This document shows, piece after piece, positions 1 to 9,107 of a DNA stretch of 64,000 bases. The translations under genes were made by a program, and so were the position numbers. The stretch lies in NCBI RefSeq assembly GCF_020905295.1, contig NZ_JAJJMM010000001.1:3224001-3288000 (forward strand). Reading direction: 5' to 3'. The DNA is from Flavobacterium piscisymbiosum (lineage in GTDB: Bacteria > Bacteroidota > Bacteroidia > Flavobacteriales > Flavobacteriaceae). Position 1 is the stretch's first letter; every line of letters begins with the position of its first letter. The notes under the pieces were generated by a model. The model had not been told where the DNA came from, did not search any database, and saw only the letters and a list, made by a program, of their open reading frames with translations.

Positions 1-936
1 GCCGATACTAATAACATTTGTTTTTTTATTTTTCGAAATACTAAAATAAAGCTTGTTATCATAAGTAAGGCCGTTATCTTCAATGGTTACGTATCCATGA
101 AAAGCTTCTTTTGGAATCGTAAAATCGACTTTCTTTTTCTTCGCATCAAAATTGATAATGGTTTTGGCAATCAGTTTATTTTGATTGTACAATGCCATCG
201 AAACAGGTTTAAAATCTTCTCCGTAAGCCGAAAGATTTACGCTGATTTCATAGAAATTTTCTAGAGTCTGATTGATGTAAACGCTGTCAATAGCAATGTT
301 GTTTTTTTGTTCCGCTGATGGAATTATAAAATACGGTTTCTCTTCCGTATCAATAGATGCAACGTCTTTTTCGGCCAGACCTATAGCATCTGTAATAATG
401 ACAATGTCTTTTTTATAAGCCGATTTATGTGCTTTTATCTTCGCCATAATCGACGGAAGTTCAAAAGGTGTTGCGCTGTATTTTAGGTTTTGTAAAGCAC
501 TTTTGGATGATTTAATATCAGTATTCCAATAATTTTCGGTGTTGGTTAATAACGAAAACTGAGTGGTTTCAGGAGTATTTTCTAATAATTCCTGAACAGC
601 ACGTTTTAGCAATTCTCCTTTTTTGCCTTTTGCTTGCATGCTAAAGGAATTGTCCAGAATAATATACATTTCGTTAGTGGCATTTTTACTGTCTTTTGCT
701 TCAAAAAAAGGTTGGGCGAAAGCTAAAATAATGCACGTAAGCAATAATAAACGAGTCGCGAGTAAAAGCCTTTTCTTGATTTTAGAACTTTTTCGGGTTT
801 GAATCGAAAGCTCTTTTAAGAAACGGACATTAGTAAAGTATGAAGTTTTAAAACGTCGTAATTGAAATAAATGAACCAAAATAGGAACAATCAATAAAAA
901 CAGAAAGTATAGAATTTCGGGATGTTTAAAATGCAT
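1..936 (-). CDS. BatA-type VWA membrane protein (partial, 5' end)
   Basis: An open frame runs leftward from an ATG at 936 to the window edge without a stop, giving the first 312 residues of a longer protein. The N-terminus (MHFKHPEILYFL...VHLFQLRRF) matches the BatA/aerotolerance N-terminal domain with a membrane helix, followed by basic residues and a second hydrophobic segment (LLLATRLLLLTCIILAFAQP). A von Willebrand A-like domain follows, with a MIDAS-like DNSFS in the stretch MYIILDNSFSM near residue 100. In Bacteroidota such proteins are anchored in the inner membrane with the VWA domain in the periplasm, and their function is poorly defined. The C-terminal half is outside the window. 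Confidence 0.8.
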   Translation of the reverse strand, partial: MHFKHPEILYFLFLLIVPILVHLFQLRRFKTSYFTNVRFLKELSIQTRKSSKIKKRLLLATRLLLLTCIILAFAQPFFEAKDSKNATNEMYIILDNSFSMQAKGKKGELLKRAVQELLENTPETTQFSLLTNTENYWNTDIKSSKSALQNLKYSATPFELPSIMAKIKAHKSAYKKDIVIITDAIGLAEKDVASIDTEEKPYFIIPSAEQKNNIAIDSVYINQTLENFYEISVNLSAYGEDFKPVSMALYNQNKLIAKTIINFDAKKKKVDFTIPKEAFHGYVTIEDNGLTYDNKLYFSISKNKKTNVISIG

Positions 937-1017
937 TCTGGCTTAGATTTATTTCACTACTTATTGTAGATGCTGGTCAAAAATACAAATTTTTAGTCAA
1001 AACAGATAGGTATATTA

Positions 1018-1101
1018 ATTAAACCATATAAGTAATATAAGTTCATTTAATTTTTGCTAAATAAAGTCTTTCTTATAATCTCTTATATCACTTAAATGGT
1101 T
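1018..1101. repeat. AT-rich imperfect inverted repeat
   Basis: The left part (AACCATATAAGTAATATAAG at about 1022) and the right part (CTTATATCACTTAAATGGTT at about 1082) are imperfect inverted copies. A very similar element lies at 26591-26690 between two other genes. It is probably a dispersed intergenic repeat of this genome. Confidence 0.5.
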
Positions 1102-1120
1102 AAAAATGGTAATGACAGAG

Positions 1121-1152
1121 TTTGAATAATGTAACTTTTGTAATTTCTTTTG
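1121..1152 (+). promoter_or_regulatory. Candidate promoter of the lactonase gene
   Basis: TTTG at 1121-1124 is separated by 20 bases from TTCTTTTG at 1145-1152. This is one mismatch from the Bacteroidota TAnnTTTG -7 box, at the usual spacing, about 70 bases upstream of the ATG at 1222. Confidence 0.35.
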
Positions 1153-1221
1153 TAACAAAAAATGGCTTTCCGAATCATATTATTGAGTATTTTAGCCTAT
1201 TCAAAAAACAAATAAAAAAGT

Positions 1222-2334
1222 ATGAAAAGATTATATATGTTGCTTTTTTCGGCTGTGGCTTTTACAACTTCGCAAGCTCAGAGTAAATTCAATTTATTGG
1301 TAGGAACCTATACCAACACTTGCGATAGTAAAGGAATTTACGTTTACGAATTTGATGCAGCTTCAGGTGATTTTAAATTAAAGAATTCTACAGAAAAAGT
1401 AGTGAGCCCTAGTTATGTATCAGTTTCAGCAAATAATAAATTTGTTTATGCCGTAAATGAAAACGGAAATCAAAGTGCTGTAACGGCATTAACTTATGAT
1501 GCACCAACAGGTAAACTTAAAGTATTGAATACAAATTCGTCTTTAGGCGCAGATCCTTGTCATTTAATAAACGATGAAAAAAACGTAATTGTTGCTAATT
1601 ATTCAGGAGGAAGTATTGCCGTTTTTAAGAAAAATGCTGACGGAAGTATCACAGAAGGTCAACAATTGATTCAGCATGAAGGAAAAGGGCTAAATGCGGC
1701 ACGTCAGGAAAAAGCGCATGTACATCAGGTTGTTTTTTCTCCGGACAAAAAGTTTGTTTTATCGAATGACCTTGGTCAGGATAAAGTTTTTATCTATAAA
1801 TACAATCCTGGTGCGAGCCATGAAGTGCTAACTTTAAAAGGATCTGTAGATGTAAAAAAAGGAAGCGGTCCGAGACACTTAACGTTTAGTAAAGACGGCA
1901 AATTTGTGTATTTGGTTCAGGAATTAGATGCTACTCTTACTACTTTTAGTTATGATAAATCGGGAAGTTTAAAGTTACTTGCCGAAACCAGTATTTTAGC
2001 CAAAGGATTTACTGGAGGAACTGGTGCCGCAGCAATTAAACTTTCGCCTGACGGAAAGTTTTTATACGTAACAGATCGTGTTGATGCCAATAATATTTCT
2101 GTTTATCAAATTCAGAAAGACGGAAAAATTAAATTTATAGAACAGCAAAGCACTTTAGGAAAAGGCCCAAGAGATTTTGCGATTGACCCAACAGGAAATT
2201 ACCTTTTAGTTGGTCATCAATACACAAATGATATTATTATATTCAAAAGAGATAAAATCACAGGAAAACTTACCAATACAGGAAAAAAGATAGAATTGTG
2301 TTCGCCTGTGGGATTGGTTTTTACTAAAATTTAA
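1222..2334 (+). CDS. Secreted lactonase family protein (6-phosphogluconolactonase-like)
   Basis: The 370-residue product starts with a signal peptide (residues 1-19, ending SQAQ) and continues as a seven-bladed beta-propeller of the Lactonase/YbhE type, with repeated FSPDGKFVY-like blade motifs (for example near residues 172, 220 and 275). The cytoplasmic enterobacterial relative hydrolyses 6-phosphogluconolactone. The signal peptide places this one in the periplasm or outside, so the true substrate is uncertain. It is monocistronic, with its own candidate promoter and a strong terminator after it. The length is normal for the family. Confidence 0.85.
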   Translation: MKRLYMLLFSAVAFTTSQAQSKFNLLVGTYTNTCDSKGIYVYEFDAASGDFKLKNSTEKVVSPSYVSVSANNKFVYAVNENGNQSAVTALTYDAPTGKLKVLNTNSSLGADPCHLINDEKNVIVANYSGGSIAVFKKNADGSITEGQQLIQHEGKGLNAARQEKAHVHQVVFSPDKKFVLSNDLGQDKVFIYKYNPGASHEVLTLKGSVDVKKGSGPRHLTFSKDGKFVYLVQELDATLTTFSYDKSGSLKLLAETSILAKGFTGGTGAAAIKLSPDGKFLYVTDRVDANNISVYQIQKDGKIKFIEQQSTLGKGPRDFAIDPTGNYLLVGHQYTNDIIIFKRDKITGKLTNTGKKIELCSPVGLVFTKI

Positions 2335-2340
2335 TTGAAA

Positions 2341-2485
2341 GGTTCTAAGATTCTAAGTTGCTAAGGTTCTAAGCTTTTTGTTAGATCGTACAATAAAAAA
2401 TGGCTTAAAGATTTGTATTGATCTTTAAGCCATTTTTTATGTTTTCCACTTAGTGTCTTAGAAACTTAGAATCTTAGAGCCTAAA
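2341..2485. repeat. CTAAG/CTTAG repeat arms flanking a terminator
   Basis: At 2342-2374 the motif TTCTAAG/TGCTAAG occurs four times. At 2448-2485 its complement (CTTAG) occurs four times. The two blocks face each other across the hairpin at 2395-2438. A related block lies at 13596-13652. This is probably a dispersed extragenic repeat. Confidence 0.55.
2395..2438. terminator. Bidirectional terminator hairpin
   Basis: A perfect 18-base stem (AAAAAATGGCTTAAAGAT and its complement) encloses an 8-base loop, with A and T runs at the ends. It serves the converging lactonase and helicase genes. Confidence 0.85.
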
Positions 2486-2493
2486 AAAAAAAA

Positions 2494-3852
2494 CTATTTA
2501 TTCTTATCTTTTCTCTTCTTGTCTCTCGTTTTCAACATGTTTCGATTGACAGAACCGTGGGTTTTCTTTTTAGTTTTAGAAGGTCCTCCAAGATTGACTT
2601 TTTTATTCTTTTTATCTTTTTCATGAAAAGCACCATCACCTTTTAAGCTTTGTTTTTTCATTAAAAACTTAATCGGTTGTTTGTCCTTTTCAGGTTCGAT
2701 TAATTTAGATGAAATTTCCACTTCTTCAGGGAAATCTGCAATTGCAAGTTCCTGATTCATTAATACTTCAACTTCAACTTTAAATTCTTCTTCACGAGGC
2801 GTGATAAAACTAATCGCAGTTCCTGTAGCATCGGCACGACCTGTACGGCCAATTCTGTGCATGTACAATTCAGGAAATTCAGGAAGTTCGAAGTTGATAA
2901 CGTGAGAGATATTCGAAATATCTAAACCTCTCGCCATAATATCTGTAGTGATCAAACCACGTAGATTTCCTTCCTGGAATTCGGCCATCGTACTTAAACG
3001 ATAATTCTGAGATTTATTCGAGTGAATTACACCAAACTGACCTTCAAAATCTTCTTCAATTCGGGTATGAAGCATATCCGAAATCTTTTTATTATTCACA
3101 AAAACCAAAACACGTTCCATGCTTTCGTTTGTTTCTAATAAATGTTTTAGCAGATTTACTTTTGTATTAAAGTTAGGTACATTATACGTAACCTGAGTAA
3201 TGTTTTCAAGCGGAGTTCCTGAAGCAGCAAGTGTAACTTCTTCCGGGAAATCAAAAAAGTCATTCAAAACAGCATCAACTTCATCCGTCATTGTTGCAGA
3301 GAAAAGAATGTTCTGACGTTTGGTTTTCATCATCGCCAAAAGCGCTGTCAATTGTGTACGGAAACCAAGATTTAGCATTTCATCAAACTCATCAATGACT
3401 AATTTTTGAGTTTCATCAAAACGAATAACAGCATCAAGCGCTAAATCCATTGTACGGCCTGGTGTACCGACTAAAATGTCGACACCTTCGTAAACGGCTT
3501 TTTTTTGTGTATTAATGTTTACTCCACCAAAAATACCAAGCGTACTAACCGACATGTATTTGGTTAATTTCTCAACTTCTTCTACAACCTGAACTACTAA
3601 TTCGCGTGTTGGAACCAGAATTACAATTTTAGGTGTATTGGTGGGTGTAAATTTGTATAATTTTAAAAGAGGTAATAAGTAGGCAAATGTTTTACCGGTA
3701 CCGGTTTGCGCAATTCCCATCATATCGCGGCCAGACATAATCACGGCAAAGGATTTTTCCTGAATAGGAGTAGGCGTAACAAAGCCTAATTCGTCGATTG
3801 CTTTTTGTACTGATTTTGGAAGATTGAATTTTTCGAAAGTGCTCATTTGCAT
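2494..3852 (-). CDS. DEAD-box family ATP-dependent RNA helicase
   Basis: The 452-residue protein has the whole RNA helicase core: a Q motif near residues 25-31, Walker A AQTGTGKT (48-55), PTREL (81-85), motif II, SAT (185-187) and HRIGRTGR near 330. A lysine-rich tail from about 385 onward is typical of RNA-binding extensions. Motif II reads DEFD (154-157) instead of DEAD; the catalytic Asp-Glu pair is kept. It probably unwinds structured RNA during ribosome assembly or cold growth. The start is ATG at 3852, or ATG at 3846 two codons later. It is cytoplasmic and monocistronic. Confidence 0.92.
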   Translation of the reverse strand: MQMSTFEKFNLPKSVQKAIDELGFVTPTPIQEKSFAVIMSGRDMMGIAQTGTGKTFAYLLPLLKLYKFTPTNTPKIVILVPTRELVVQVVEEVEKLTKYMSVSTLGIFGGVNINTQKKAVYEGVDILVGTPGRTMDLALDAVIRFDETQKLVIDEFDEMLNLGFRTQLTALLAMMKTKRQNILFSATMTDEVDAVLNDFFDFPEEVTLAASGTPLENITQVTYNVPNFNTKVNLLKHLLETNESMERVLVFVNNKKISDMLHTRIEEDFEGQFGVIHSNKSQNYRLSTMAEFQEGNLRGLITTDIMARGLDISNISHVINFELPEFPELYMHRIGRTGRADATGTAISFITPREEEFKVEVEVLMNQELAIADFPEEVEISSKLIEPEKDKQPIKFLMKKQSLKGDGAFHEKDKKNKKVNLGGPSKTKKKTHGSVNRNMLKTRDKKRKDKNK

Positions 3853-4160
3853 TAAATTTTGTGCAAATGTACATTAAATTAGCGGTTTTTTTGTTGATTT
3901 TGTGATTATATACCGTCTTGTCTCTCTGAACGTCCCGAGACTTCGGGAGAAGAGCGTGCCAATTAGAATCTTCTGGGCAGGAATATATAATCAATTTTAA
4001 ACACGAATTTCACGAATTTACACTAATTTCAATGGTTAAAGTTAGTTTGAGAAATTAATTTCACTAACTAATTAGTGTAAATTCGTGAAATTCGTGTTTG
4101 TTTTACTTGGTACGTGGGGCTTCGACCTCGCTCAGCCTGACATGCGTAATTTTTTTAAGT
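3853..4160. other. Gene-free region with dispersed repeats
   Basis: There is no convincing gene in these 308 bases. They hold a GC-richer stretch with a small palindrome (CCCGAGACTTCGGGA, about 3934-3948), a perfect large inverted repeat (separate entry) and a GC-rich block at 4108-4143 (TTCGACCTCGCTCAGCCTGA) that resembles an extragenic repeat common in flavobacterial genomes. An open frame on the minus strand here only overlaps the helicase start and looks spurious. Confidence 0.55.
3999..4099. repeat. Perfect 30-bp inverted repeat
   Basis: Bases 3999-4028 (beginning AAACACGAATTTCACGAATT) and 4070-4099 are exact reverse complements over 30 bases, separated by 41 bases. Each arm also contains two direct copies of CACGAATTT. 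It lies downstream of a gene and lacks a U-tract, so it is more likely a repeat element or an mRNA-stabilising hairpin than a simple terminator. Confidence 0.75.
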
Positions 4161-4925
4161 TTAAAACCCTTCAAAAACTCCCAATCCGAATAAAGCAAAA
4201 TCATATTTTACAGGATCTTGTGCATCCATTTTTCTAAGTTTAAGATCTAATTCGTTCAGGGCTTTTCCGTCGTTTTGTTTTCGGGTCAGAATTCCTAGTT
4301 TTCGGGCGACATTTCCGGAATGAACATCAAGCGGACAAGATAATGCGGCTGGCGAAATGCTTTTCCAGATTCCTAAATCGACTCCTTTGGTGTCCTGACG
4401 CACCATCCAGCGCAAATACATGTTGATTCTTTTTGCTGCGGAATTATTTAAAGGATCTGAAATATGTTTCTGAGTTCGTGGCAAATGATCGATTTCGAAG
4501 AATGTTTTTTTGAATTCGTGAATGCTTTTCTGTAAACTATCTTTTTCATGATGTTTTGCAAAAACAGCTTCTAAACCGCCGTGATTTTTATAAATGTGTT
4601 GCAATCCCTTTATGAAACCGCCAAAATCTTTTCCGTTGAAAGTACGATGAACGAAATTTTCAAGTCGAACCAAATCATCTTCAGAATGTGACATGACAAA
4701 ATCATATGGCGTATTGCCCATTAGATCCATCATTTGATGAGAGTTTTTGATAATCATTTTACGATTTCCCCAAGCAATTGTCGCGCTCAGGAAACCGGCG
4801 ATTTCGATGTCTTCTTTTTGAGAGAATAAATGCGGAATCTGTACAGGATCGCTATCAATAAAATCCTGATTGTTATATTGAATGACTTTTTCGTCGAGAA
4901 ATTCTTTGAGTTCTTTTTGAGTCAT
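4161..4925 (-). CDS. TIGR02757 (DUF2400) family protein
   Basis: The 254-residue protein is recognised by the conserved blocks GFLSATIAWGNRKMIIKNSH (about 43-62), YLRWMVR (about 170) and PLDVHSGNVARKLG (about 198-211). The last resembles the DxH signature of helix-hairpin-helix DNA glycosylase folds. The family is widespread in Bacteroidota and has no established function; a nucleic-acid role is only suggested by the fold. The product is soluble and has the family's usual length. The ATG at 4925 is the only sensible start. Confidence 0.8.
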   Translation of the reverse strand: MTQKELKEFLDEKVIQYNNQDFIDSDPVQIPHLFSQKEDIEIAGFLSATIAWGNRKMIIKNSHQMMDLMGNTPYDFVMSHSEDDLVRLENFVHRTFNGKDFGGFIKGLQHIYKNHGGLEAVFAKHHEKDSLQKSIHEFKKTFFEIDHLPRTQKHISDPLNNSAAKRINMYLRWMVRQDTKGVDLGIWKSISPAALSCPLDVHSGNVARKLGILTRKQNDGKALNELDLKLRKMDAQDPVKYDFALFGLGVFEGF

Positions 4926-5281
4926 ATTTAAAATGAAGTTCTTGTTATTTCTATAGTCTTATTCTTGATGGAGGGAGATTTTTTTTGGTTCAAAAACTAG
5001 TAGAAAATCCAATTAAGCTTTGAGCAGTATTTTTCGTCCTCAAATATATAAAAAATTGACTTAGAGGGAAAAGAAATATGATTTTGAAACTGTAATATTT
5101 AGTTATCCCTATTAAATAAATCCTTGAAAATATTAATTGTATTTTACAATTCAGTTTTATTTTTAGAAAAAATCTTACAAAATAAGTTAAATCTATTTTT
5201 TTTTGTTTGTATATTCGTATTTATTTACTTCGTAGTTAATCTTTAAATTCTAAAATTTTAATCATTTAATATTTAACGGTA
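4926..5281. other. Intergenic region upstream of vgrG
   Basis: These 356 very AT-rich bases separate the divergent TIGR02757 and vgrG genes and must contain the promoters of both. I see no unambiguous TTTG/TAnnTTTG pair, no RNA gene and no strong hairpin. Confidence 0.4.
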
Positions 5282-7258
5282 ATGAACATGAAACAAGAAA
5301 ATCTATCTTTTGGAATAGGAGGCAAAGAAGTTTCGCATTTTACTTCTATTGAGTTATATCAAAGTATCAACAATCATCATAAATTTACTATAAAAGTACC
5401 GCATTCAGTAATTGAGAAACCTAGAGCGTACGCAATTGAAAATGCGCAGCATTGGCTTGGCAAAACTTTGCATATTGTTTTAGGAAATAAAAATAATTTT
5501 CTGGGTATTATAACTAATATTCAATTTTCTCAAGAGCAAGATCAAGTTGGCAGCCAAATTATTCTATCAGGTTTTTCTAAAACCATATTGTTAGAATCGG
5601 GTAAAAAACTTCATTCATGGGAAGATATTGATCTACAGGAAATGATTAAAGGAATTATCAAAAATGCAACCGAAGAAAAACTGCAAAATGAGATTGTTCC
5701 GGAATATACATCTAAAATAAGTTACCAAACTCAGTATATGGAAACGGATTTTCAATATATTCAGCGATTAGCAAAGCAATATAATGAATGGTTGTATTAT
5801 GATGGAGAAAAATTATTTTTTGGAAAACCGCCAAAGAAATGGGAATCCATAAATCTAACTTTTGGCAAAGATTTATTGGCATTAGACATGACCATACAAG
5901 CTATTCCTATTCAGTTTAGTGCTTTTACATATAATGATGATATCAACCAACTTTATCAGGCACAAACAGATAAAACTGTTGAGGGTCTGTCTAAACTAGG
6001 GAATCAGGTTTTAGAGATCTCACATGACCTCTATTCTACTGCTTCTTTTGAGTATGGAAATCTGCCTACCGGATATGATATGCATTTAGAGCAGAATTTG
6101 AAAAAAAGACAAGAAAGCACAATGGCAGATGCCAATTATATTATAGCCACAAGCCGCAATAACAAATTAAAAATAGGTACAATTATTAACATTGATGCAT
6201 TAGAAGAAATAGACATTAATACAGCACATTTGTCAGGATTGGATGTGACAAAAAACAATTATAGAAATCAAGGAATCGGGCAGTATATCATTACCGAAAT
6301 TACTCACTTAGCAACTGATATTGGCGAATACTCTAATAAATTTAAAGCTTTATCTGCCTCTATAAAAAAATTACCTGAACCACAAATAACATTTCCGCAA
6401 GCACAAATGCAGCAAGCAAAAGTTGTTGATAATGCCGACCCAAGAGGAAAGGGAAGAGTACGGGTAAAGATGTTGTGGCAACAAGGTAAGCTGCAAAAAA
6501 CACCCTGGCTTCGTGTTATGACACCCGACGCAGGATCAAGTGGGTTAGTTGACTCTAATAGAGGTTTAGTTTTTATTCCTGAGATAGGCGACGATGTTAT
6601 AGTTGGCTTTAGATACAATGACCCAAACAGACCTTTTATTATGGGAAATTTATTTAACGGTCAAACAGCCGCTGGAGGAAAATTAAATAATAATATTAAG
6701 AGTATTTATACAAAAAGCGGACACCGAATTGTTTTTGATGATACTGATGAAAATGGAAAAATAACAATTCAGGATCAAAAAGGAAATCAATTTCATATTG
6801 ATAGCGCAAATGATACTATAGATATTGAGGCTTTGAGTATTATTAACCTAAAAGCAAAAAACATAAATCTTATTGCCAGTGAGAATATCACTATGAGTGC
6901 AGAAAAAAATATAAATATGAACGCCAAAGAAAGCATGTTTTTATTTGGAACTAAACAGGTAATTGTACATTCTGATAAATATGTTGATATAGAAAGTTTT
7001 GAAGATTTACAACTTACTGCCAAAGAAACCAATCTAAAATCTACAGATTTACTTGATTTGACCGCTAAAAAAATGAATATAGGATCTCAAACGGATTTAT
7101 TGTTAAGCGGAGATGAAGTAGTCTTGAACGGAGTAGAGAAAATAGAAATAAAATCACCCGATATAAACGAAGTTTCGAGTACGGCTACGTTTCCTTTTAA
7201 AGAGAGAGTGGTTGAAAAAGAGATTAGAGAAGAGATGCAACTTAAAACTAATAAATAA
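5282..7258 (+). CDS. vgrG: Type VI secretion spike protein VgrG
   Basis: The 658-residue protein shows the gp27-like base (residues 1-370), then a gp5 OB-fold (about 378-460: RGKGRVRVKMLWQ, PWLRVMTPDAGSSG, IPEIGDDVIVGFRYNDPNRP, GNLFNG). A repetitive beta-prism region follows (about 480-640, runs such as NINMNAKESM and LLDLTAKKMNIG) that forms the needle. VgrG trimers cap the Hcp tube and carry effectors. No sheath, Hcp or TssB/C genes are present in the window, so this is an orphan VgrG island. The stop codon overlaps the next start (TAATG at 7256-7260), implying translational coupling to the putative effector. Confidence 0.92.
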   Translation: MNMKQENLSFGIGGKEVSHFTSIELYQSINNHHKFTIKVPHSVIEKPRAYAIENAQHWLGKTLHIVLGNKNNFLGIITNIQFSQEQDQVGSQIILSGFSKTILLESGKKLHSWEDIDLQEMIKGIIKNATEEKLQNEIVPEYTSKISYQTQYMETDFQYIQRLAKQYNEWLYYDGEKLFFGKPPKKWESINLTFGKDLLALDMTIQAIPIQFSAFTYNDDINQLYQAQTDKTVEGLSKLGNQVLEISHDLYSTASFEYGNLPTGYDMHLEQNLKKRQESTMADANYIIATSRNNKLKIGTIINIDALEEIDINTAHLSGLDVTKNNYRNQGIGQYIITEITHLATDIGEYSNKFKALSASIKKLPEPQITFPQAQMQQAKVVDNADPRGKGRVRVKMLWQQGKLQKTPWLRVMTPDAGSSGLVDSNRGLVFIPEIGDDVIVGFRYNDPNRPFIMGNLFNGQTAAGGKLNNNIKSIYTKSGHRIVFDDTDENGKITIQDQKGNQFHIDSANDTIDIEALSIINLKAKNINLIASENITMSAEKNINMNAKESMFLFGTKQVIVHSDKYVDIESFEDLQLTAKETNLKSTDLLDLTAKKMNIGSQTDLLLSGDEVVLNGVEKIEIKSPDINEVSSTATFPFKERVVEKEIREEMQLKTNK

Positions 7259-8256
7259 TGGGCACGGGAACAGGAAATGCAGACGGATACTATTTTAATA
7301 TAAATGGTTTTTTTTATGGACAAGAAGGTACAAGTACCAAAGTCAAATTATGTACTGGAATCTCAAGTTACAAATGTTTTAAAAACGACAAACCTTTAAA
7401 GCAAAAATTATATGTAGGAATTATTGAGACTGATATTGAATTTGAGGATTTAATAGAATTGGCTGCTACCACTTATGGAGAAAGTTCTTTAGGCAGAAAA
7501 AACACTGTTCAAAAAGAAAGAAAAGAAGGAGAAAAAATGGTTAAATATAATGTTGAAGTGGATATAAAAGACAGCGAATTGCGATTGGAAGCAAGAGCAC
7601 TTGCTTGTTGTGTTTTTAATTATAAAAATAAGAGGGACCATGATAATTATGTGAAAAGTGTAAGAGTGGTATACAATCCTATAATCTCACAAGTAATAAA
7701 AGATATGGGAGCATTTGCGCAAGGAAAACCAAATTATAAGGTTTTGAAGAAAAAATCAAAGACCCCTGAATTATTCAACAAGATGCAACAATTTCATATT
7801 GAAGCAGGCTTATTGGCTCACATAAGAGACCAGCAAAAAAAGGGAAAGCTAAAAGGAATTAGTACTATTCAAGATTTTGCCAATGGCGCATTATTATGGG
7901 ATGGAGTTGATTTGAAAGATAATTATAATAATCATGAAAAAGTAAATAACGGTTATTTTGTAAGTAATGAAAAACATAACGTACTTGGAATTAAATCTAA
8001 AAAAATAACCATTGATAGTTCAAAACCTAAAAATGATAAAGATAGATTTGTTAAAGATAGTGTACAATGTTATGACTTACGGTCTAAAAAAGATGTTAGT
8101 TTTGCGGAAAAAAAATGCTATTCCTATAAATACGCCACTACATGTGGACATGCTAAATCTATGTTTGTAAAATTGTCCGATGAATACGAAGCCGCCATAA
8201 TACATTCTTTAAGAGAAAAAACAGATAACACATATATATTAAATCCATGGTGGTAA
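7258..8256 (+). CDS. Candidate T6SS effector, SleB-like peptidoglycan hydrolase
   Basis: This 332-residue protein has no signal peptide, as expected for cargo loaded on VgrG. Three blocks recall the SleB/CwlJ cell-wall hydrolase fold: AATTYGE (residues 69-75, with E75 in the position of the catalytic glutamate), the helix ARALACCVFNYKNK (about 112-125, compare the family's VxNR region) and FANGALLWDG (207-216, compare the GGAxxF block). Lys and Asn are abundant. It lies directly after vgrG with overlapping stop/start codons and overlaps the next lipoprotein gene by 10 bases. The function is inferred from weak motifs and context; no close family was recognised. Confidence 0.5.
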   Translation: MGTGTGNADGYYFNINGFFYGQEGTSTKVKLCTGISSYKCFKNDKPLKQKLYVGIIETDIEFEDLIELAATTYGESSLGRKNTVQKERKEGEKMVKYNVEVDIKDSELRLEARALACCVFNYKNKRDHDNYVKSVRVVYNPIISQVIKDMGAFAQGKPNYKVLKKKSKTPELFNKMQQFHIEAGLLAHIRDQQKKGKLKGISTIQDFANGALLWDGVDLKDNYNNHEKVNNGYFVSNEKHNVLGIKSKKITIDSSKPKNDKDRFVKDSVQCYDLRSKKDVSFAEKKCYSYKYATTCGHAKSMFVKLSDEYEAAIIHSLREKTDNTYILNPWW

Positions 8257-9092
8257 AAGAAAACTTAAGAATAATCATAGTATTATTATGCTGTCTTATC
8301 AGTTGCAAAAACGATAAAACTGCAAAACCAATAATTCAGACCCAAAAAATAACGGATTCTCTTTTAGTCATAAAAGAAAGAAAAGAGAAATACAAAAGAA
8401 CAACAGCTAATAATAAAGAAATATTAAAAACTATTGTATTCGAAAATAGAATCTATGACAAAGAAAACGATTTTACAAAAATTAAATCTGTTTTATTAGA
8501 AACACCAGGTGAAATTGAATTTACGAAATTTATGACATCCGATTATAGAAAAGAAATCCAATTTTTAAATTTTGGTTTATTGAATCATTTAGAATATAAA
8601 GAACCTTATAAAGAGTATAGTCCTTTTATAAATGCTTCAACTAAAAAGATGGAATTTATATTGAGTTATGATGGTTCTATAAAAATTTCATTTAGCAACG
8701 GACAATATTTTTGGTTTGGAGAAAACTACAAATGGCTCACTCCAAAAATAAAAGTATCGGATAGTCTTGATTATCAGTTTTATAATATGGGTTCATTTAA
8801 GAAAATGAACAATCGATCTGTTATTCATGGAGGTCAGATTTTAAAGTTTAAGAATAAAATATATTTATTATTTTTTATTAGTAATGGTATGTGGTGGATT
8901 CATCATCTTTTTGATATTACAGATGAAAAAAGCATTAAATATTGTATTCTAAATAGTATTTACGGATTAGAAGATTGTTATGGAGATTTTAACAATGATG
9001 GAAAATTAGATTTTAAACAAAAATATGCTTACCTAAGAAATAGTGAGGATAAATCGCAAGATAAATACAAAGTCTATACGTTACCTGAATAA
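8247..9092 (+). CDS. Lipoprotein, candidate T6SS immunity protein
   Basis: The 281-residue product begins with a lipoprotein signal (IIVLLCCLISC, lipid-bearing Cys near residue 20), so it is exported and membrane-anchored. The rest is a Lys/Tyr-rich globular domain with an Asp-rich calcium-loop-like motif near the end (DFNNDGKLDF). Its gene overlaps the putative effector gene by 10 bases, the arrangement expected of an immunity partner. A periplasmic lipoprotein is the right place to block a peptidoglycan hydrolase. I do not recognise the family; immunity is inferred from position and export signal. Confidence 0.6.
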   Translation: MVVKENLRIIIVLLCCLISCKNDKTAKPIIQTQKITDSLLVIKERKEKYKRTTANNKEILKTIVFENRIYDKENDFTKIKSVLLETPGEIEFTKFMTSDYRKEIQFLNFGLLNHLEYKEPYKEYSPFINASTKKMEFILSYDGSIKISFSNGQYFWFGENYKWLTPKIKVSDSLDYQFYNMGSFKKMNNRSVIHGGQILKFKNKIYLLFFISNGMWWIHHLFDITDEKSIKYCILNSIYGLEDCYGDFNNDGKLDFKQKYAYLRNSEDKSQDKYKVYTLPE

Positions 9093-9107
9093 ATCAGCAA
9101 TTAGAAA

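Noticed and set aside
3692..3994. 100-codon minus-strand frame overlapping the helicase start
   Set aside because: It overlaps the well-supported helicase N-terminus in another frame and runs into repeat sequence; no family pattern.
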